Assembly (NCBI RefSeq): GCF_008086205.1 | Contig: NZ_VSKK01000001.1 | Coordinates: forward strand, 186,001 to 250,000 | From: Bizionia myxarmorum | Lineage (GTDB): Bacteria > Bacteroidota > Bacteroidia > Flavobacteriales > Flavobacteriaceae | Direction of reading: 5' to 3' | DNA length: 64,000 bases | In this document: one piece after another, positions 1 through 7,722 of the stretch | Layout of the letters: each line of letters begins with the position of its first letter | Numbering within the stretch: the first letter of the stretch is position 1 | Position numbers and translations under genes: made by a program | The notes under the pieces: generated by a model | Seen by the model: the letters and a program-made list of their open reading frames with translations, nothing else | Told to the model about the DNA's origin: nothing | Database searches by the model: none

Positions 1-297
1 AAAATAACAATAGAAAATAAAAGCTTACTTCCGAAAACGAAAGTAAAAACAACATCTGAATTATATTTAGACAAAAATAAAACTGTTTTTTACAGGTACA
101 CTTTCAAAGAATTAGTTGCTATGCTGAATAAAAAAACAAAGGAATATTATCAATATGATTATGTGAACACAAATTATTATGATTTTGAATTAGATTTGAC
201 TTCAGAAACTACAATCGCTAAAAGTTTATCCCAATATGGCATAAAAATTAAAAATAGTACGGCTAAAACTAAAGTTTACACTTTTCAGAAATTATAA
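1..297 (+). CDS. C-terminal fragment of an unknown protein, cut by the window edge
   Basis: A reading frame is open from base 1 to a TAA at 295-297, giving the last 98 residues of a protein whose start lies outside the window. It is rich in Lys, Thr and Tyr and shows no membrane segment. The stretch YDFELDL followed about 12 residues later by SLSQYGIKIK, and a VYTF near the end, loosely recalls the C-terminus of the DUF3738/TIGR03435 family (a 'YDF-x-L-x-W ... L-x-x-QLGLKL' pattern). That is only an impression from a short fragment. The gene converges on the carbonic anhydrase gene with 13 bases between the stops. No function is assigned. Confidence 0.55.
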   Translation, partial: KITIENKSLLPKTKVKTTSELYLDKNKTVFYRYTFKELVAMLNKKTKEYYQYDYVNTNYYDFELDLTSETTIAKSLSQYGIKIKNSTAKTKVYTFQKL

Positions 298-310
298 GGT
301 CAATAAAAAC

Positions 311-826
311 CTAATCTTTAAACCAACTCGAATATTTCACATAGTTTTCTGCTATTCTATGTATTTCGCCCGAAATGAGTTCTTCGCTAATATCTTTTAC
401 TTTTTTAGCTGGAACACCAGCATAAACACTACCAGATTCTACATGCGTATTTTTTGTTAGCACAGCGCCTGCGGCTATTATACTATTACTTTCCACCACG
501 CAATCGTCCATAACAATACTGCCCATTCCTATTAAAACGTTATCGTGAATCGTGCAACCATGCACAATAGCATTATGACCAATGGATACGTTATTACCGA
601 TTGTGGTTGGCGATTTTAAATAAGTAGCATGAATCACGGCACCATCCTGAAAATTTACCTTATTACCCATTTTTATAAAATGCACATCACCTCTAATAAC
701 GGCATTAAACCAAACACTACAGGTGGAACCCATAATTACGTCTCCAACAATAGTAGCGTTTTCTGCTATATAGCAATCTTCTGGTATTTGTGGTGCTTTT
801 CCGTTTATTGATTTTATTATGGGCAT
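311..826 (-). CDS. Gamma-carbonic anhydrase family protein (left-handed beta-helix)
   Basis: This 171-residue protein belongs to the gamma-class carbonic anhydrase/YrdA/PaaY group of hexapeptide-repeat proteins. These form trimers with a zinc or other divalent metal at the subunit interface and may hydrate CO2. Imperfect hexapeptide turns run through residues 18-140. The expected metal ligands are visible as His66, His84 and His89, with Arg45, Asp47, Gln60 and Asp61 matching the proton-shuttle and active-site positions known from the archaeal enzyme. Length is normal for the short bacterial subgroup, which lacks the acidic loop of Cam, so catalytic activity is uncertain. It lies downstream of the LytTR regulator on the same strand, but about 260 bases and two palindromes separate them, so it is probably a separate unit. 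The start is an ATG at 824-826. Confidence 0.88.
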   Translation of the reverse strand: MPIIKSINGKAPQIPEDCYIAENATIVGDVIMGSTCSVWFNAVIRGDVHFIKMGNKVNFQDGAVIHATYLKSPTTIGNNVSIGHNAIVHGCTIHDNVLIGMGSIVMDDCVVESNSIIAAGAVLTKNTHVESGSVYAGVPAKKVKDISEELISGEIHRIAENYVKYSSWFKD

Positions 827-896
827 GATTTTATTGCTTTTTGAAGTTGTACTAACTAATTCGTTTTATGTTTAGCTAATTTACGATTATTTTGAA

Positions 897-930
897 AGAC
901 CTCACAGGTTTTTCAAAACCTGTGAGGTCT
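897..930. repeat. Perfect 16-bp-stem palindrome (dispersed repeat of flavobacterial type)
   Basis: Bases 897-912 (AGACCTCACAGGTTTT) pair perfectly with 915-930, leaving a 2-base centre. The intergenic stretch 827-1084 has no gene. Elements of this shape (AGACCTCACAGG...CCTGTGAGGTCT) are, from memory, scattered between genes in many Flavobacteriaceae genomes. Read on the minus strand the hairpin ends in TTT, so it might also stop transcripts from the LytTR gene. Confidence 0.7.
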
Positions 931-1051
931 GGAACGTTATAGATTATAAAATTTCTCACTTCGTTTGAAATGCAATATGAACAGTTCTTTAATAAATGTT
1001 TCGACTTCATAGTTTGAGATTAGCTTCGCTGAATCTTCGATTTCCCGCTTT

Positions 1052-1071
1052 CCTGCCTGCTGGTAGGCAGG
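1052..1071. repeat. Short palindrome of the CCTGCC/GGCAGG type
   Basis: CCTGCCT at 1052-1058 pairs with AGGCAGG at 1065-1071 around a 6-base loop. It is more GC-rich than its surroundings and lies just after the stop of the LytTR gene. Together with the related element at 1827-1846 it brackets that gene. It looks like a member of a dispersed intergenic palindrome family. Confidence 0.5.
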
Positions 1072-1084
1072 CGCACGGAATTTG

Positions 1085-1819
1085 TTACTTAAAAAAAGCC
1101 AACAAATCCGCTTTTCTAGAAGCCGAAACACTTACTTGTTTCCCGTTACTTAAAACCACGCTTCCACCCTTGCCTTTTACATATTTCACAATTTCATTGA
1201 CATTTACTAAATAGGATTTATGGACTCTGGAAAAATGACTGTCTGCCAAAATATCTTCAAAGTATTTTAAAGTTTTGCTGACTAATTTCTTTTTCTCTGT
1301 GGTTAAATATATTTCAGTATAATTATCATCGGCTTTACAATATAAAATATCAGCGGTATTGATAACTTCAAAACCATCTTGCTGCGGAATGGTTATTTTG
1401 CCCGCCACCACATTTATTTTAGGCACTAAAACTTGATCTTGAAGCGCTGCTTCCTTCTGTTTTATTTCAGTAACATAATCTACCGCTTTAATAAGTTCAT
1501 CAATAGATATGGGTTTCATGAGGTAATAAGATGCATGCGCATTCAAGGCTTCCATAGCATATTGATTATAGGCGGTAACGAATATCGTTTCAAAATTAAT
1601 ATCGCCTACTTTTTCCAGTAAATCGAAGGCATTTCCATAAGGCATTTCCACATCTAAAAACACCAAATCCAAGTCGTTATTCCGAATTAAAACCAAGGCT
1701 TCTTCAACGTTTTCAGCTTCTCCCAAAATGTCGATATTTGGGCAATATTTAGTCACGTAATTTTTTAAAATATCCCGACTTGTTTTTTCGTCTTCTACTA
1801 TGATGGCTTTTAATTTCAT
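1085..1819 (-). CDS. LytTR-family response regulator
   Basis: A two-component response regulator of the LytTR/AlgR type, about 244 residues from the chosen start. The receiver domain (residues 1-120) has the acidic pair Glu9-Asp10, phospho-acceptor Asp56 in FLDVEMP, Thr82 and Lys102. The LytTR DNA-binding domain follows at about 140-243, with typical features FSRVHKSYLVN and a GGSVVLSNGKQVSVS strand pair. I start at the ATG at 1817-1819 because family members begin MKLKAIIVEDE; an ATG three codons upstream (1826-1828) lies inside a palindromic repeat and is less likely. It follows the histidine kinase gene by about 60 bases on the same strand, the usual LytS/LytTR pairing. The target genes are unknown. 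Confidence 0.92.
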   Translation of the reverse strand: MKLKAIIVEDEKTSRDILKNYVTKYCPNIDILGEAENVEEALVLIRNNDLDLVFLDVEMPYGNAFDLLEKVGDINFETIFVTAYNQYAMEALNAHASYYLMKPISIDELIKAVDYVTEIKQKEAALQDQVLVPKINVVAGKITIPQQDGFEVINTADILYCKADDNYTEIYLTTEKKKLVSKTLKYFEDILADSHFSRVHKSYLVNVNEIVKYVKGKGGSVVLSNGKQVSVSASRKADLLAFFK

Positions 1820-1826
1820 ACGCTTC

Positions 1827-1846
1827 ATTCCTGCGCAGGCAGGAAT
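1827..1846. repeat. Palindrome ATTCCTGC/GCAGGAAT abutting the LytTR start
   Basis: ATTCCTGC (1827-1834) and GCAGGAAT (1839-1846) form a perfect 8-bp stem with a 4-base loop. The element sits between the kinase and regulator genes and overlaps the upstream alternative ATG of the regulator. Its core CCTGC/GCAGG resembles the palindrome at 1052-1071, pointing to a small dispersed family. Confidence 0.55.
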
Positions 1847-1878
1847 CTATTTTTATAAATTAGTAATTTTTTTCTAGA

Positions 1879-4047
1879 TTAATCCTTCTTCAAAGTAACA
1901 ACAACACGCGTTCCAGAGTCTTCCAAATCTTGAAAATCCGAAATACTCACATCTACTTTATCCTGATACATATCATTTAAAATAGACACCCTTTTTTTAA
2001 TATTACTCATGCCTTGCGAGTTATGCTTTTTTTGATTCTCCGTTTTTAAAACTTTGGATCGTTCACGCCCAATTCCATCATCGGTAATCGTAATAACTAT
2101 TTCCGCTTCATTCTTTTTCGACATATTAATAGCCAAAAATCCTTTAGTCGTTTTATAGCGCAAGCCGTGCCAAACCGCATTTTCTATATAAGGTTGTAAT
2201 AACATGGGCGGAATTTGAAAATCGGAAACCGTCACCTCTTCTGATACTGTAATCTCATAATCGAATTTATCCTGAAAACGAAAATGCTCTAACTTGGTAT
2301 ACAATTCTAGCAAGGCAATCTCTTTTTCCAATGGAATAAAATCAGCTTCACTATTTTCCAAAACGGATCGCATAAGTTGAGAAAAATCTGATAAATACCG
2401 ATTAGCGGTTCGTTCATCATTGGACGCTATAAAACTATTCACGGAATTTAAGGCATTAAAAATAAAATGCGGATTCATCTGACTGCGCAAAGATTTTAAG
2501 GCGAGCAGATTATTGGCTAAACGCTGTTGTTTTATATATTTATACATAAAATAAGCCGTAACCAATAGCAATAATAATCCACCAATTAAGGAGTAAATAA
2601 TGAGTAGTTGACGCTTATTGCGTTCGGCCGATAGCAAGTATTTACTTTCAGATAATTGCCTATCGGATTCCAAACTAGTTATTCGATTTTGCTTTTCAGC
2701 AATTTCCTTACTAAATCGAGCCGCTTGAATTATTTCTTGCTCCTTTTTTATATATAATGCTTCAACTAATTCAGTATATTCTTTATAAGTTTCAAGCGCT
2801 TTATTATATTCTCCAGAACTGCTGTAAACCTCGGATAATTTACGTTTGGCATCTTTGGCAACTACTAAATCGTTTTTGGCGCTAGCTTCATTTATACTTT
2901 TTTCAAGATAGGCTTTAGCGCTTCCATAATCTTTTTGTAGGTAGTAAGCATTTCCAATTTTATAGTTTTGTTTTTGAACCGTTAAAGCACTTTCCATGCC
3001 CATTGCCGAATCCTCTTCTATACTTTGAATATCTTGAATATCTTGAATAGCTTGTTTACGCAGTTCAATTTCATCTGAAAAATTTTGATTTTTATTTTTA
3101 AAATCGGCTACTTTAACTTTTTCTTCAACCGCTCGCGATTCTGTTTCTTGGGATGCCAATCTTAACGCATTATTGAAATAACCTTCAGCTTCATCTTCAG
3201 CACCAGTTTCACTGTAAACCTGGGCGATTTTAGAATTTAAATCGGTTATTTTAGAAGAAATTTTAAAGGTTTTTGCCTTATTTAAACCTGAATTATAAGC
3301 TTTCAATGCAAGTGGATAGTTTTGAATGCTATAATAGGTATCACCAAGTCCTTCTTGTAAAATAACCTGTTGCCAATTGCTTAATTCCTTCTGGGAAATA
3401 CTTTTATAAACGGCCAGGCTTTCTTGATAATTCTTGTTGTACCAATAGGCTTTTGCTAATTTAATTTGAACCGAAATAGCTTTTATATTCTGCAAACTCA
3501 TGTTGTAATTGCTTTCGGCTAAATCATATTGTTTCCAAAATACATAAACATCACCCAGCATTTCGTACACTTCTGCATTCTCAGTTTTAGAACTACTTTT
3601 TGAAAGTGCTTCTGTAATAAATTGAAGGCTTTTTTTAATATCCGTTTTTAAATAGTATTCCGAAGAATCTATGGCGGCATTAAATGATAATCCTTTATTT
3701 AATTGCGGTGAATTTGAAGATTTTGTTTCAGCACGCACTTCAATTTTTAGCCGTTCATTATCTTTAATGGTATAATAAATAGTTTCAAAATCTTTGTGTT
3801 TTACTACTAATTCATCCCCTTTTTTAACTTGAATACGAAACTCGCCAGCGTTATTGGTCGTTGTATACGCGCCACCATTTACCTCGATATTCACTTGAGG
3901 AATGGGTTGTTTTAATTCGGCATCATAAACAGAACCACGAACTGTAAAAATGGATGCTTGCCTATTGGATGGTGTTTCTTGTGAAAAAACTGTGCATGAG
4001 ATTAAACCCAGAAACAGAAATAAGAAATAAGACGCTTTTAGCTTCAT
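1879..4047 (-). CDS. Sensor histidine kinase with carboxypeptidase-like and TPR sensor region
   Basis: A 722-residue membrane histidine kinase of the LytS/YehU family. A signal peptide (about 1-23, ending near VFSQ) is followed by a carboxypeptidase-regulatory-like beta domain (about 33-110), then TPR-type helical repeats (about 130-440). A coiled coil and one membrane helix lie at about 480-505. The cytoplasmic His_kinase domain has MNPHFIFN with His527 as the likely phosphorylated residue, then an HATPase domain with PPMLLQPYIENAVWHG and DDGIGR. The large periplasmic TPR portion suggests it senses a protein or envelope state rather than a small ligand; that is inference. It lies directly upstream of the LytTR regulator, probably as one operon. 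The start is an ATG at 4045-4047. I found no exact -7 box in the 230 bases upstream. Confidence 0.9.
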   Translation of the reverse strand: MKLKASYFLFLFLGLISCTVFSQETPSNRQASIFTVRGSVYDAELKQPIPQVNIEVNGGAYTTTNNAGEFRIQVKKGDELVVKHKDFETIYYTIKDNERLKIEVRAETKSSNSPQLNKGLSFNAAIDSSEYYLKTDIKKSLQFITEALSKSSSKTENAEVYEMLGDVYVFWKQYDLAESNYNMSLQNIKAISVQIKLAKAYWYNKNYQESLAVYKSISQKELSNWQQVILQEGLGDTYYSIQNYPLALKAYNSGLNKAKTFKISSKITDLNSKIAQVYSETGAEDEAEGYFNNALRLASQETESRAVEEKVKVADFKNKNQNFSDEIELRKQAIQDIQDIQSIEEDSAMGMESALTVQKQNYKIGNAYYLQKDYGSAKAYLEKSINEASAKNDLVVAKDAKRKLSEVYSSSGEYNKALETYKEYTELVEALYIKKEQEIIQAARFSKEIAEKQNRITSLESDRQLSESKYLLSAERNKRQLLIIYSLIGGLLLLLVTAYFMYKYIKQQRLANNLLALKSLRSQMNPHFIFNALNSVNSFIASNDERTANRYLSDFSQLMRSVLENSEADFIPLEKEIALLELYTKLEHFRFQDKFDYEITVSEEVTVSDFQIPPMLLQPYIENAVWHGLRYKTTKGFLAINMSKKNEAEIVITITDDGIGRERSKVLKTENQKKHNSQGMSNIKKRVSILNDMYQDKVDVSISDFQDLEDSGTRVVVTLKKD

Positions 4048-4225
4048 TGTAAATATTTGCTCGTATAAACTTACGCACTTTATGCGGTAAAATAAAATGC
4101 GCTTTTATGAATTTAGGTGAGATTCTATCGCTAAAGGCGCTGTTTACAAACTCATAAACCTTGTTCCCTAATTGAAAGAATCATTTCGCACATTATTAGT
4201 TTAATGAGAAATAAAAAAAATAGCA

Positions 4226-4257
4226 CAAAAAAACTCGGAAGGTTATTCCGAGTTTTT
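4226..4257 (-). terminator. Rho-independent terminator after the PorP/SprF gene
   Basis: AAAAACTCGGAA (4229-4240) pairs with TTCCGAGTTTTT (4246-4257) around a 5-base loop. On the minus strand the stem is followed by a run of T's. It lies 22 bases past the stop of the PorP/SprF gene. Confidence 0.8.
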
Positions 4258-4278
4258 ATAAATTTTGCTATTTCTAGG

Positions 4279-5274
4279 TTAGTTAACCGCAGGACAATTA
4301 CAGTGGTAACGCTCTTTTCTACAATTAAAGTTATACCCTAAAGTAATTTGGTGAAAACCACCATTATTAAATACTACAGAATTGGATTGGTATGAATAGG
4401 TGTAAGCCACCATAAATTCTTTAAAATTAACACCTACTAAAGGCGAAATGTATTGTAGTTTCTGGTTGCTAACACTTCCGTTATCTAAATATTCAGCGCC
4501 ATCTAAACTACGACGGTAAGATAAACCACCCCAAAGTTTTCCAAATGTCATTTCTTTGTAAACTTTCGCATTAATATCTATAGACGATTCTTTGGTTGCA
4601 TCTTTATATTGAAACATAATAGAAGGCTCATAACTCCACTCGCTACCAAATTGGCCTAAAACAATACCCGTAGAGAATAAATAACGTCTTAAATTACTAG
4701 TAACTTGAATATCGTTGTTTATACCTTCATTATTCAAAATGTTCTTTACCGTTGCATGGGCATAGAAATTATATAAGAAATATGAAAATCCGAAATCAAT
4801 ATTAAAATTGGTAGAACTTTGCTCTATACCTGAAATAATACGATCTGGCAATTGGTTTAAAAAAGAAGTTTCATCTAATTTATATTGAATAGCACCTGCG
4901 CTAATACCAAAAGATAACATGTTTAAATCTACTTCGTTTCTAGAAAACATTAACTGGTAAGCATAGGTTAAATACGCGCCGTTTTGAGAATGAAATCCGT
5001 TTTTATCCGTATAAAATATGGCACCAATACCTGAATTAGATTCACCTATTCTGCCGTTTGCACTTACTGTAAGTAGTTTTGGCGCATTTTCATGACCAAA
5101 CCATTGCTGTCTACCCGTCATTCGGATTTTAGCACAGTTAGCAACTCCAGCCATAGATGGATGAATCAAATAGTAATTATCGGTTAGGTAATCCGTGTAA
5201 ATTGGAAGTCCCTCTTGAGCTTTTACAAACTGTGTACAAAAGGCAATAACTGCTATTAAAAATAACCTTTTCAT
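4279..5274 (-). CDS. PorP/SprF family type IX secretion membrane protein
   Basis: An outer-membrane beta-barrel protein of the PorP/SprF family, about 331 residues, normal for the family. The N-terminus is a signal peptide (MKRLFLIAVIAF..., cleavage near VKAQ). It is followed by the family start pattern 'LPIYTDYLTDNYYLIHPSMAG' in slightly broken form and NCAKIRMTGRQQWFG, and the rest alternates as membrane strands up to a C-terminal NFNCRKER tail. In gliding flavobacteria such proteins help export or retain SprB-like adhesins and usually sit beside a giant adhesin gene. None is present here, so it is an orphan copy. I start at the second ATG (5272-5274), which gives a clean signal peptide; 5280 is possible. 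The gene is flanked by its own terminator and a predicted promoter, so it is probably monocistronic. Confidence 0.88.
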   Translation of the reverse strand: MKRLFLIAVIAFCTQFVKAQEGLPIYTDYLTDNYYLIHPSMAGVANCAKIRMTGRQQWFGHENAPKLLTVSANGRIGESNSGIGAIFYTDKNGFHSQNGAYLTYAYQLMFSRNEVDLNMLSFGISAGAIQYKLDETSFLNQLPDRIISGIEQSSTNFNIDFGFSYFLYNFYAHATVKNILNNEGINNDIQVTSNLRRYLFSTGIVLGQFGSEWSYEPSIMFQYKDATKESSIDINAKVYKEMTFGKLWGGLSYRRSLDGAEYLDNGSVSNQKLQYISPLVGVNFKEFMVAYTYSYQSNSVVFNNGGFHQITLGYNFNCRKERYHCNCPAVN

Positions 5275-5371
5275 TATCATAGTGTTTTTTTCAAGGTAGA
5301 TTGGTAAAATAATACATCATCTTAATCCTTATATAAACTCGGATTTTAAGATAAAATTATAAAACCGAATC

Positions 5372-5379
5372 CAAATATA
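5372..5379 (-). promoter_or_regulatory. Putative -7 box (TATATTTG) for the PorP/SprF gene
   Basis: On the minus strand 5379-5372 reads TATATTTG, matching the Bacteroidota TAnnTTTG consensus about 100 bases before the start codon. No TTG stands at the ideal upstream distance. Confidence 0.4.
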
Positions 5380-5509
5380 TAAAAATTACTTTTTATCACT
5401 CACCTTCAAAAGTTAAACCTTATCAATTTTCACGAATTTCAAAAGATAATGAACCTGTTTAGATGACCATTAAAACCCAAATATATGGATATCTATAGTT
5501 TTCTTTTAG

Positions 5510-5517
5510 TATTTTTG
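5510..5517 (+). promoter_or_regulatory. Putative -7 box (TATTTTTG) for the NifU-like gene
   Basis: TATTTTTG followed by CAAA lies 18 bases before the ATG at 5535. This fits TAnnTTTG with a very short leader. No clear -33 TTG is visible. Confidence 0.5.
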
Positions 5518-5534
5518 CAAAAAATATAATCATC

Positions 5535-6437
5535 ATGACTCTATATACAGTTTCCACACAAGAAACATCCAACAAAAGTATTATTAAATTTGAACTTAAT
5601 CAGTTTATAACCAACCATCAAAGCTACGAATTTAATAATATTGATGACGCCAAAAATTCACCCCTGGCACAGCAATTATTTTATTTACCTTTTGTTAAGA
5701 AAGTTTACATTTCTAGTAATTTTGTGGCTATTGAACGCTTTGATATTGTGGAATGGGCTGATGTTCAAGATGAAGTAGCTGAACAAATTAAAGACTATTT
5801 GAATTCGGGAGCCGTCGTTATTACAGATACAACATCTGTAAAAAAAGTACCGGCAACGGTTTATGCCGAAAGTACGCCAAACCCGGCCGTAATTAAGTTT
5901 GTTGCTAATAAGAAATTAGTTGATGCTACTTATGAATTTACAACTATTGACGAAGCTAAATCATCACCATTAGCAGCCGAGTTATTTCACCTTCCCTTTG
6001 TGAAAAGTGTTTTTATTGAAGATAATTATGTTTCTGTAACCAAATATGATATGGCCGAATGGGACGCGATAACCAATGACGTTCGGGAATTTATAAGAAC
6101 TTTTATTGAAAGTGGGAAAGAAGTGGTTCATGCTAATTTACAGGTAGCGCAAAAGAAAACGGCAGAGACAATGGTTGCAAACCAAGGATCTCTTGATGAA
6201 ACTTCAAAAGAGATTATTCATATTTTAGAAGAATATGTGAAACCAGCTGTTGCCAGCGACGGTGGAAATATTCAATTTGAATCTTACGATCCTGAAACTA
6301 AAACCGTAAAAGTTATTTTGCAAGGCGCTTGTAGTGGTTGTCCATCTTCAACTATTACTTTAAAGAATGGTATTGAAACCATGTTAAAAGAAATGCTTAA
6401 AGGTCGTGTGGAAACGGTTGAAGCTATTAACGGATAA
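5535..6437 (+). CDS. NifU/Nfu-type iron-sulfur carrier protein with duplicated N-terminal domain
   Basis: A 300-residue Fe-S scaffold/carrier. Two Nfu_N-type domains stand in tandem at about residues 10-88 and 107-192; both carry the pattern SPLAxxLFxLPFVKxVxI, so the duplication is visible. The C-terminal NifU domain (about 222-292) carries the cluster-binding pair Cys266 and Cys269 in GACSGCPSS. Such proteins bind a 4Fe-4S cluster at a dimer interface and pass it to apo-enzymes. Start ATG is at 5535, just after a good -7 box. Dodecin follows 55 bases downstream on the same strand, and a terminator closes the pair. The single Nfu_N form is commoner elsewhere; the double form is, as far as I recall, usual in this order. 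Confidence 0.92.
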   Translation: MTLYTVSTQETSNKSIIKFELNQFITNHQSYEFNNIDDAKNSPLAQQLFYLPFVKKVYISSNFVAIERFDIVEWADVQDEVAEQIKDYLNSGAVVITDTTSVKKVPATVYAESTPNPAVIKFVANKKLVDATYEFTTIDEAKSSPLAAELFHLPFVKSVFIEDNYVSVTKYDMAEWDAITNDVREFIRTFIESGKEVVHANLQVAQKKTAETMVANQGSLDETSKEIIHILEEYVKPAVASDGGNIQFESYDPETKTVKVILQGACSGCPSSTITLKNGIETMLKEMLKGRVETVEAING

Positions 6438-6492
6438 TTATTATATTTAAAAAATTTTCTGTAACTTGAGCTGAACAAATAAAAACAACATT

Positions 6493-6693
6493 ATGGCCAT
6501 TTTAAAAGTTATAGAAGTATTATCAAATTCAGAAACAAGCTGGGAAGATGCCACCAGAAAAGCAGTTAAAGAAGCATCCAAAACCGTTAAGAATATTCGT
6601 TCGGTTTATGTGAAAGAACAAAGCGCCATTGTTAATGGTGAAAATGTAACAGAATTTAGAGTTAATTTAAAAATAACTTTTGAAGTAAACTAA
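6493..6693 (+). CDS. Dodecin family flavin-binding protein
   Basis: A 66-residue dodecin: the whole protein matches the family, with SWEDATRKAVKEASKT forming the helix and the strand pattern VYVKEQSA...FRVNLKITFEV. Dodecins assemble into hollow dodecamers that store or buffer flavins. Aligned by eye on the VKEQ strand, the tryptophan that sandwiches the flavin in halobacterial dodecin appears to be a serine (Ser37), so the ligand mode may differ; this alignment is approximate. It follows the NifU-like gene and precedes a terminator. Confidence 0.92.
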   Translation: MAILKVIEVLSNSETSWEDATRKAVKEASKTVKNIRSVYVKEQSAIVNGENVTEFRVNLKITFEVN

Positions 6694-6701
6694 CTTCAAA
6701 G

Positions 6702-6750
6702 TTCAATTGATACAATTGAAACGCTCTTTTTAGGGCGTTTTTTTTATTTT
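6702..6750 (+). terminator. Rho-independent terminator after dodecin, preceded by a second inverted repeat
   Basis: AAACGCTC (6719-6726) pairs with GGGCGTTT (6733-6740), with one G-T wobble, followed by a T tract. Just before it, TTCAATTG (6702-6709) and CAATTGAA (6713-6720) form a perfect 8-bp stem with a 3-base loop that shares two bases with the terminator stem. Confidence 0.75.
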
Positions 6751-6865
6751 TTACACCAAATAACATGACATGCTTTATGAGTATAAAATAAATTTTTAAA
6801 GATATAATAATCCTGTTTTAAATTATTTAGCATTTCTATAATTTTCAAAACTGTTAGATAAACCT

Positions 6866-6873
6866 TAAATTTG
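6866..6873 (+). promoter_or_regulatory. Putative -7 box (TAAATTTG) for the MscS gene
   Basis: TAAATTTG matches TAnnTTTG and lies 30 bases before the ATG at 6904. No convincing -33 TTG is seen. Confidence 0.5.
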
Positions 6874-6903
6874 CTCCTTAACTAAAATTTCGAATTAAAA
6901 AAT

Positions 6904-7722
6904 ATGGATAAGAATTTAGAAAACTGGACTGATCAAGCTATCGCATTTGCCACCACTTATGGTTTAAAAGTCATTGCCGCGATTCTCATCTGGATTGTTG
7001 GCTCATGGATAATAAAAAAAATTATTAAAGGTGCCAGGAACTTAATGGACAAGAGTGGTTATGAAGAAAGTCTTAAAAAGTTTCTTTTAAATTTATTAAG
7101 TGCTATTCTAAAAATCTTATTAGTCATAACTTTATTAGGAACTTTAGGCGTTCCTACTACACAATTTGCTGCTATTATTGCAGCTGCTGGTTTAGCCATT
7201 GGTTTAGCGCTACAAGGTTCTTTAGGTAATTTTGCTGGAGGTATTCTAATCATGATTTTCAAGCCCATTAAAATTGGCGATTTTATTGAAGCTCAAGGTG
7301 TAAGTGGAACCGTAAAAGAAATTGAAATTTTTACAACCAAACTTAATACTACCGATAATAAAGAAGTTATTATTCCAAATGGTGCATTGTCAAATGGAAA
7401 TATTATTAATTATAGCACCGAAGATACCCGTCGTGTAGACTTTACTTTTGGCGTAGGCTATGATTCTGATATTAAGAAAACCAAGGAGGTTATTTACGGC
7501 GTTGTAAGTGCACATCCTTTAGTTTTAAAAGATCCAGCAATTGCCATCAACGTTTCAGAATTGGCCTCAAGTTCTATTAACTTCTTTACACGTGCCTGGG
7601 TGAAGAAAGAAGATTATTGGGCCGTAAAATTCGATGTTATAGAGCAAACTAAAGAAGCTTTAGACGCTGCTGGTATTGATATTCCTTATCCACATCAAGT
7701 TGAAATTCAAAAGAAAGGATAA
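6904..7722 (+). CDS. Small-conductance mechanosensitive channel, MscS family
   Basis: A 272-residue MscS channel of the minimal three-helix type. It has membrane helices at about 18-40, 60-82 and 88-120; the last is the Gly/Ala-rich pore helix (AAIIAAAGLAIGLALQGSLGN), ending in the FAGGILIM turn. The cytoplasmic beta domain follows with GTVKEIEIFTT and VIIPNGALSNGNIINYS, the standard MscS signatures. It opens under membrane tension to release solutes on osmotic downshock. It is monocistronic, with its own -7 box, and its TAA directly abuts the stop of convergent tsaB with no spacer. Confidence 0.93.
   Translation: MDKNLENWTDQAIAFATTYGLKVIAAILIWIVGSWIIKKIIKGARNLMDKSGYEESLKKFLLNLLSAILKILLVITLLGTLGVPTTQFAAIIAAAGLAIGLALQGSLGNFAGGILIMIFKPIKIGDFIEAQGVSGTVKEIEIFTTKLNTTDNKEVIIPNGALSNGNIINYSTEDTRRVDFTFGVGYDSDIKKTKEVIYGVVSAHPLVLKDPAIAINVSELASSSINFFTRAWVKKEDYWAVKFDVIEQTKEALDAAGIDIPYPHQVEIQKKG

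Noticed and set aside
937-1131. 64-residue minus-strand frame at the end of the LytTR gene
   Set aside because: It overlaps the regulator's coding end and runs through the intergenic palindrome; composition and lack of pattern suggest a chance frame.
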